From Septoria linicola (Eukaryota > Ascomycota > Dothideomycetes > Mycosphaerellales > Mycosphaerellaceae), in assembly GCA_024114885.1 (NCBI GenBank), contig CP099422.1, positions 558,001-622,000 on the forward strand: a stretch of DNA of 64,000 nt, read 5' to 3'. The notes under the pieces are model-generated. The model was not told the DNA's origin. It searched no databases and was given only the letters and a program-made list of their open reading frames with translations. How positions within the stretch are numbered: position 1 is the stretch's first letter; each line of letters starts with the position of its first letter. A program made the translations under genes and the position numbers. Positions 56,853 through 64,000 of the stretch are shown piece after piece.

Positions 56853-59114
56853 TTAGAAGAAGTGGGTATGTGGCTTGGACATCTCATGCACCTCCATCTC
56901 CTGTGGGGTGGGTCAGCGTCAATCTGTGCGCATGTGAATTTACAGTTGGTTGACACTTACCATCTTGAAGGTGTTGAGCTCTTCTTTTATCTGTTGTGCA
57001 AGCATTGGGGTCAGGCGATTACACGTGGCAATCTCGCCTCTGCGGTCATACTCGGTGCTGGACCAGACATCGTGGAACTGTATGCGAGGGCTGAAGCTGA
57101 TGTTTCGTGACCCATTAGGCGTGTTCGGCATGCTCTTCGCCATAGATGCCAACCGCGGGCTGAAGTAGTCACCGTTGGCAGCGTTCTTCATTGAGTCGTT
57201 GCGGCTACCGTCCTTGGGCGTGCTGGGCATGCTGGATGCTGGGCTCTCGGAGCCGTTCTGGGCGTCCGTTGGTCTGATTACAGGAGATCCGTTCGGTGAG
57301 CCTGTTCCTGAGCGTTTCAGAATTCCCTTCTTGACAGCTGCAAGTACCTCTGCCCTGTCTTTATCACTGCCAACAATGCTGCGGCGCGAGAAAGAGTCCG
57401 AGCGGTCTCCAGAACCTCGCGCGGACGACACGCCGATGTTGTTTGCAGCGTCGATGGAATTGCGCTCCAACTTCGGGAAACCAGTTATCCCGTGTTTATC
57501 CGCGGGATGAGCATCCACGTTGACTTTCTGTCGCTCAGCTTCAACGCTAACCATGGAGACTTGTGCAACGCTAGGCTGCGCTTGTGTGGACACTGGTCCA
57601 TCAGCTGCTGGCACGCCAATAACAGACTTGGGCCGGAATAGTCCCTTGATGCTCCTAGCACTCTTCTTGGCTCCGCGGCCCATCTTGCGCAGCATCATTG
57701 ACGCCGAGGACGCAGTCGAAGAGATAGAGATATTGTCGGTAGAGCCAGTCAAGGCCACCGACGTGTTTGCATATATGCTGGCACCCAGGCCAGCGGCTTC
57801 CTGCTTACGGGCAATTTCTTGCTGTTCAGCATCAAGCTCATCATCAATTTGTTGCTGGTGCTGCATTCTCGTCTGCTGAGTATTGTGCGCCGCTGTGTTG
57901 GCTGCATCACTGTTCTCAACTGCTCTGCGCTGCAGTTCTTGGGCGCTTCCAAAAGAGAAAGCACGCCGCAGACGTGACTTCATGCCCTTGTTGAGATCCT
58001 TGTCAGACACTGCGGCAAGCTGCTGTGCTGCAGCAGATCGTGCCTGTGCTTGTGCCTGCGCTTGTGCCTGAGCTTGTACCCCTGCTTGTGCTGCAGCAGC
58101 ATACGTCTTGGGCTTCTGTGGTGAGCTGGCAGGCGTGGGCTCTGGTTCCGTCTGCTGCGACAGCGGTGAAGGTGCTTTTCCACGCTTATTTGCTTCCGAT
58201 GAGAGGCGATCAGTGGCGTTGGCGGATTTTTGACCTTCCGGTCGAAGACCAGTGGCGCTCTTGTTCGCGTCTCGTGCTGCTCCATCAGTTCTTCTGTGTG
58301 ACGCTACGCTCTCCTCACTGCCTGAGCGAGTGTGCGAGGAGACAGGTCGAATGGTTGTCGGTTTGGATGTCGCAGTTCCATGACCTGATCCAGGGCGCTG
58401 GGCGCCGGCATTTGTCTGGAGTGTGCCCGCTTCGATAGGATTGACACTGCGTCTCCTATATCGCTTGGCCGATTCTGTAGTGCTGGACTTGATCGCCATA
58501 TCGTCTTGGCTCTGCCTGCGGGCTGTGAACTGTGAGGCTGGACGGTCCTGGGCAGGTTGATTGGCATCAATACTGCCGCTGGCAGGCTGTGCTGTAGCTA
58601 CCACTGCTTTCGGAGTGGTGTTACCAGACTCGGTCCGCTGACCTGCTGGCCGATGATATCGACCTGGCGACGGTTTCGCGGCTGGCTTGTCGAAGTTGGT
58701 GAGCGAAAGATCGGGCACGCTCGACGACAGGTTGATAAGAGACGAGTTCTTGGACCCAATCACCGAATCGTCTTTCGCCGACGGCACCGAGGATGTATCT
58801 GAAGACGTGGTCGACGAGTTCGACACGGACTGGGTGTGTGCATGAGCATGTTTCTGGCCAATGACGCCGTGAGATGCCGCTGGTTGAGAGACACTACGGG
58901 CGTCGGGTCGCAAGTTTGGTGTGCTTTGGAAAGCGTACGGCTGCACAGGAGCAGCAGTTGTGCTCCTGTATCCAGCATTCTGGCCATTGTACATGCTGCG
59001 GTTCTGCTGGCCCTGTCGTGGGGACGAGGAGTATTGATCGGAAGAAGAAGGGCGGGAATGCAACATCGTAATGGTGCTGGGAGGTGTGGAAAGCGGCGAG
59101 AGTACCTCAGCCAT
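56853..59114 (-). CDS. Bni4-like bud-neck/septum scaffold protein
   Basis: Exons 59114-56961 and 56900-56853 with a 59 bp intron (GTAAGT..CACAG) give 733 aa. Without splicing, the protein would end VSVNQL; splicing restores the conserved end NTFKM-EMEVHEMSKPHTHFF. The C-terminal block is diagnostic: SPRIQFHDVW, then ATCNRLTPMLAQQIKEELN. Bni4 proteins carry an RVxF-type docking site for protein phosphatase 1 here; RIQF would be it. They tether Glc7/PP1 and chitin synthase regulators to septins at the bud neck or septum. The first ~650 residues are Ser/Thr/Gln-rich and disordered. They include an Ala-Gln dipeptide run (about 58030-58075), several SP/TP sites, and a basic segment (KSRLRRAFSFGSA; MMLRKMGRGAKKSARSIKGL). 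Confidence 0.82.
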
Positions 59115-62100
59115 CGGGTCCGCCGTGGTGAAGGCAGACAGTCGTGTTTCGGGCGATTTGGAGTGTTTGAAGGATCAATGGGTCGTCGAATCGCGGCTTG
59201 GCGGAGGAGTGTTGGAGAAAGGATAAATTATATGGTCTGAGCCGGCCAGCAGTCAGTATTGAGGCGGATATGGGGTGCTCTCGATGACTATGAGGGCGCT
59301 GTTGATGGCTGCGGGCTCGTCGAGCTCGCGGCTAAGGAGTGTGAACTGTGTGCAAGATGTAGCGCTGATGTTGATGTGCCCCCTATCGAAGTCCGACGGG
59401 GCGGACGTTGTCTGCGACACGGGAGAGCGGACTCAGAGACACGACGAGAATGATGTCCGCCGACGTCTCAGACCACAGTCCTCCTCGTGGGATCGATGTG
59501 TGGTGTGTTTCTTCGGCAGGGAGGAGCGGCGGACGAGTGAAGAATGAACGTACCTTCGAGCTGCACACGTTCTGGCTGGCGGGCAGGAAACACCAGAAAA
59601 AAGGCGTCCCAAATTGGGAGCAGGTGTGCCCTAGACACGCATTGAAGAAGGCAGCGGCGATCCGAACTGCCTCGTATGAAGTGAAGTAATTAGGTGCTGC
59701 GGAAGGGAAAGAAGCAGAAGCGTCGTGTCGTATCGAAACAAGAGTCGTGGCCGTCGATTCCTCTCTCTCCCTTTCGGAATGTGACGACCTCGCACGCAGG
59801 TCCTGGGCAAATTCAATTCCGAACAAGTCTCCAGACGCACTGTAGCAAGGTGAATGAGGCGGAATATGTGTTCAAAGAAAAGAATAGAGCACACACAGCA
59901 CTGCAAGGTTGGTGTGAAAGCGAGAGGTACATCGGAGGCGCTGGAGGACCACCAATCTCTGGTGAATGTCACGTGTCGCTCTAGCCAGTTTGGGGGACAT
60001 ACTTTGACAGCCGACCGATGCGATTATACGACTTCGAGACGCTATGATGATGTGCATACATTGCGCTCCACGCACAAATCGTGCTAGAAACGCAGCACAG
60101 CATGCGACTATCCGCGCGGGCCTCATTGTCGCTGCTGCTAATTCTACCGCTGCTGCTGCTTGATCCTGTCGCCAGCATCGCGATGTGGATGCATGCTCGG
60201 CAGGCGAGCTTGCGGCGTTCACGTTGAAGCTTTCCACCGTGCATGAGAAAGCCCGCTCGACCTCCCTCTCGTACTGTGGAACGCCAGATATAGACGAGAC
60301 CCTTTCATCAAACAAATTAATCCTGACTTCTCCCTAGCCCAGCATCAAGTATGATCAGCATCCCGCGTGTCGCATCTCTCTGTCTCGAGAGTCATCGTCG
60401 CAACTTGTTGCACCCTTTCGTACATTATTCTCAGCACACTGCGCTGCACTGCACGCTCAGCACTCTCTCATGATGTGCGTTGAGCTTCGCGTCCCTGCTG
60501 CATGCCGCATCCACCATGCACGCGCTAGTCCCGCTGCTCTTTTCTCGGCCTGCACCAATGGCATTTCAGAACACGCCTGCCTCGATGGAAACCCACATCC
60601 TGAAACATGCGTGCTATGTGCCTTCAGCTTTCACATGCCAGCGTCCAACGCGTGACAACGAACACGTTGACGACGTCCCAGTTGTCTCGCCGGAATGAAA
60701 AGGAATGGCATCGCAAGCTTCACGAACCATATCGACCTGCAGGAACTCTCGACGCCACGATTGCACCTTTCCAGCAAATCTTCCGCAGATGTGTGCGTCG
60801 TATCGAGGCATTGGAGCTCCAGACACTGCTACCTCCAAGCAAAAAGAATTCCCCAAGGTGTCTCTCCCTCTCGTGCTTTCGACACGATTTCTTACAAGGT
60901 CGCACTGCGCGCTGACCGACTATCTCGTTCCTTCATCACGTTGCATAATCATCAGTCCTCGCTTGCTGGTTAACGACACCCCATTGCGCCATCGTGAGTG
61001 GCCATAGTGGAAACATACGGACTATTCCAAGCTCCCGCAAGCTCCCCTGCAACAACGCTAGAAATCTACCTAACAAAGTCTTGAGCTAGCAAATGTCGTG
61101 CGCCATACCGTCGCATGACCGCGTCTCGGCGCGAAAAGCAGACAAGAATTTCCGTAGGCCGTCTGCACTATTTGCACTCTGGCTTGAAACCACATACTTC
61201 GGAGACGGCATCCTTCGCTTTCCGCTACCAGCTGTAGCTACGCCTACATACTGCCGACATGCCACCCATACTTCTCACTGGCGGCGCATCTTGCTTGAAC
61301 TTGTTGCAGGCAACTGAAGGCAAACGCCTCCTCCGCATCTTTGCGATAGCCAGCAAGGCCTGGTCAAGGCCAGGTCAGCATTCCCCGGTGCATTGCCCAC
61401 TTTGGCAAGGAGAAGCGTTTCAGGCTTGTTCCGACTGCAAGGAACCTGCACTGATTCGCAGATCTTGGCCATGATGCTGCGCTTTGCAGCAGGCCAGCTT
61501 CGAGCTTGCGATTTGTAGCTGGGATGCGGACGATGTGAATCACGAAGCCAAGCACAAACAGACAAGCTGCATTGCTTGGCTTTTCAACTCCTCCGCCACT
61601 CTATGATATGTGCAACGAAACCACTGCAGGGTCCATCGCTGTTGCTCAGTCCAGCCGAAGAGCACTACTGGCGCCGAGATTGCCGATCTTGACGCTATGA
61701 GTTGACTACTATGCACTAAACACGTCTTATCCACGCTATGAGATGTCGCATGGCGCGAGGCAAGACTCCGAAGCTCCACTATGAGCTATCGATACGATTG
61801 TCGCAGCCTTTTGATAACGCTTCGAATGCGAGCGAAGTTGTTCCTGCAAGTGAGGTAGCCTGATCGAACATCACTTGCACAAGTTGTATAGAACATGAGC
61901 TGAACGTAAGTGGCCGTTCAAGGTGACAACAGCGCAAGCCTTACAATACCCAGCTGTCTGTGAAAACGTCATCACTAGTTGAGTGACTGAACTCCAAGGT
62001 CGTATCGACCAGGTACAGAAGGCTGGCAGAGCAATTCTAACGGCAAACCGCGACACCAGCACAGACAATAGGACAAGCTCCCGCAGACACAAACAACCAG

Positions 62101-62967
62101 CACCCGTAGCAGACCGGAAACGAGCAATGAGCCGAAACAGGAAAGCTGAAACCACGCCTCAGAAACTCAATAAGAAATAGGATGACCCTGACAGAAGTCA
62201 GATCATACTTGGACATGACGCTGGCGGTAATAATTAAGGGACGCTGAGTATCTGGGTCATAACACACGCGCTTGCAACGTGCTGAACTTTGTCTTACCGG
62301 CCAGAACCACGATCTTGTGGAAACGGTACCCAGTAAGTAAAACGGAACCATTATCGAATTTGCGCAGAGTTCAGTCATCCGCTAGCGTCCGATGGAGACA
62401 TACCACAATGAAAGGATTGTACAAACTGGTTCTGGACAAGAACCATGTTTCTCAGCCACGAGGGACAGCATATTCCTAGCAAAGAAAAGCGGCCGCGTAG
62501 CACTCACTCGATTGAGAAGCGCTGCGTGTTGGGGGTGGTTCGGTAAGGTATGTTAATCAGGTTTCCGCCGCTACTGTTTGCACGCGCTTTTGCCCGTTCT
62601 GCTTCCATGCTATATGTACTCATTACAACCAGTCCGCGTGTGCTGCCCGCTGCCCGAGAGGAGATCGTATGTCTTCCATGTTCCGTATGAATAATGCCGC
62701 TTGAACGAACAGACCACGACCAAAACAAATACCAACATACAGCTCTACGAGGTCGCCTCAGACCATCCTGGGGAAGTCAGGCCTATTCTTCCATGGCCTG
62801 CGCCGCGTGTGTGATGACAAGCAATGGCATCCTAGCCGTCAGCGTGAGGCTGAGGCTTGCAACATCCAAGAAACATCGCGAAGAGGCATAGATATCTTGG
62901 TGCTCATCTCCAGATACAGCATCAGCTCTGTTGGCTACGGTCAGTAAACAAACATGCATTTCCTGGA
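59115..62967. other. Long intergenic region, no supported gene
   Basis: 3.85 kb between the start of the Bni4-like gene and the 3' end of PDE1. Many short frames exist on both strands, none with a recognisable domain, splice-consistent extension or convincing composition. It holds the Bni4 leader and promoter (pyrimidine/GGCGAG-rich near 59100-59250). I found no tRNA or rRNA. A non-coding RNA cannot be excluded. Confidence 0.45.
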
Positions 62968-64000
62968 TCAGAACCAATACGACTCGCCACTTTGGCTGAT
63001 AACAAACTCGCAACCAAGTTCAGAGCCTTTTTCCCGCAGCGCATCCTCGTAATCCTGCAACTGCGCTAGGATATTCTCGCTGACATGCGGGCCATCCTTG
63101 AATGTGTCCTTCACATGTATAATGATGACCTTGATGCCACTGAGAGGCGGGTCGTTGTTGGTATGAAGTTCATTGCTCCCTGCCGTTGCACTGATGCCGA
63201 TATTACTGTCCACGGATCGTGGAAAGGTCACAGCTCGTGGCGATGCTATCGTGTCCATGACTGTGCGGTCCACGGGCGTTGTGTCTCGGGTCTGGAAGTG
63301 ATAGTGGTTCAGGGCATCCGCTGATACTGAAGCTGGACTGGGCATGGTTGGAAGAGTCGAAGCATTCTCGGCAGAAAACTCATGGTCCGGCAAGCTGCTT
63401 CGCCGTCGATCGTCTAGGATTGTTCTGTTCGCCAGACTGCGACTTCGTTTCCTCGCACTGTCGGGAATGCTAAGGCGAGCGAAGGGATCCAGTCCGTTCG
63501 GTCCATGGCTTTGGGCAGATCGCTTTCGCTTGGTACCTGCCTTGTCTCCTGCGCGCATCGCTCGCGCGTCGATGACCAGACTGGCAAGAGTCTGCAGCTC
63601 AGCGATGAGATGCTTCGGATTCAAGTGACCAAACAAGATTGCATCGGCCTGACTATCATCATAGCTGCATTCAATGAAGATGCCTCCAAGTACGCCTTGC
63701 GCTATCTTACGTGCAGCCTCTTGCCACACTATGAAATTGCGCGGCGTTAGTGATAATGAGTCTGGCTCAACATCACCAAATATTATGACTTCACGCTGTG
63801 TGTCTTCATCCCGCAAGAAGTAAGCGGTACTGTCGACTACACAAGCCTCGTGATCGGCTGCTCGTAACTGAGGCGACGGATGATGTGTGTGGAAGCTCTG
63901 TCGTTGTGTTGATCCTGGTGTTCCTGGCTGCGAGTGCATGGCTGAGATTGAAAGGGAGCGATTCATCGCAGCCTGGTCCTGAGGTATGCCTTGAATCGAT
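62968..64000 (-). CDS. PDE1: Low-affinity 3',5'-cyclic-nucleotide phosphodiesterase (class II), 5' partial
   Basis: The frame is open from the window edge to the stop at 62968, at least 344 residues. The visible part is the C-terminal half of a class II (Pde1-type) enzyme: FGDVEPDSLSLTPRNFIVWQ, GGIFIECSYDDSQADAILFG, HLNPKHLIAELQTL, then the final strand and helix IKVIIIHVKDTFKDG and the terminal SGESYWF. The metallo-beta-lactamase-like HxHxDH metal site lies upstream, outside. Class II enzymes hydrolyse cAMP (and cGMP) and set resting cAMP for PKA signalling. A ~130-residue Ser/Arg-rich insert (KRKRSAQS..ARKRSRSLANR) with nuclear-localisation-like basic runs divides the domain. The Met at 63966 is internal, because the frame continues upstream of it. 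Confidence 0.88.
   Translation of the reverse strand, partial: SIQGIPQDQAAMNRSLSISAMHSQPGTPGSTQRQSFHTHHPSPQLRAADHEACVVDSTAYFLRDEDTQREVIIFGDVEPDSLSLTPRNFIVWQEAARKIAQGVLGGIFIECSYDDSQADAILFGHLNPKHLIAELQTLASLVIDARAMRAGDKAGTKRKRSAQSHGPNGLDPFARLSIPDSARKRSRSLANRTILDDRRRSSLPDHEFSAENASTLPTMPSPASVSADALNHYHFQTRDTTPVDRTVMDTIASPRAVTFPRSVDSNIGISATAGSNELHTNNDPPLSGIKVIIIHVKDTFKDGPHVSENILAQLQDYEDALREKGSELGCEFVISQSGESYWF

Noticed and set aside
60470..61020. Cluster of short overlapping frames on both strands
   Set aside because: All are short, Ser/Arg/His-rich, mutually overlapping and without any recognisable motif.

Overview
The window is nuclear DNA of a filamentous ascomycete. Genes are split by 45-85 bp introns with GT donors, CTNAC-like branch sites and AG acceptors. 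A 16 kb AT-rich block carries the CpA/TpG-depleted scars of repeat-induced point mutation (RIP). The gene content (AA9 lytic polysaccharide monooxygenase, Bni4-like protein, metacaspase, UPF2, low-affinity phosphodiesterase) fits Pezizomycotina. Dothideomycetes (Mycosphaerellales-like) is my guess, not a proof.

Layout. 1-7064 (+): 3' part of a very large protein with a metallo-beta-lactamase C-terminus fused to a DUF6603-like region; its 5' end lies outside. 7.4-21.3 kb: housekeeping and metabolic genes: a cyclin (-), a small orphan (+), UPF2/NMD2 (-), acetyl-CoA hydrolase ACH1 (+), a glutathione S-transferase (-) and an AA9 LPMO (-). 21.9-29.3 kb: an island of orphan, low-complexity, Cys-motif proteins on both strands. 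They share a strong excess of the tetranucleotide GAAC on the sense strand of exons. Two of them lie in one frame, separated by a single TAG codon. 29.6-45.65 kb: the RIP-mutated block. It holds a broken Copia copy, a Copia element with both LTRs (+), and a second Copia (-) nested inside the 3' LTR of the first with a 5 bp target duplication. 46.0-64.0 kb: an uncharacterised nuclear-type protein (-), GH2 beta-galactosidase (+), a decayed alcohol-acetyltransferase-like gene (+), a short metacaspase (+), a small membrane-anchored protein (-), a Bni4-like protein (-) and the 3' part of cAMP phosphodiesterase PDE1 (-, 5' end outside).

The genes do not form one pathway. ACH1, beta-galactosidase and the LPMO are carbon-metabolism genes; UPF2, Bni4-like, PDE1, cyclin and metacaspase are housekeeping or signalling. 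The unusual part is the orphan island beside the transposon block: its exon-restricted, strand-specific and frame-mixed GAAC signal is not explained by any gene family I know. All splice sites were placed by eye and joined by frame. Counts are hand counts and approximate.
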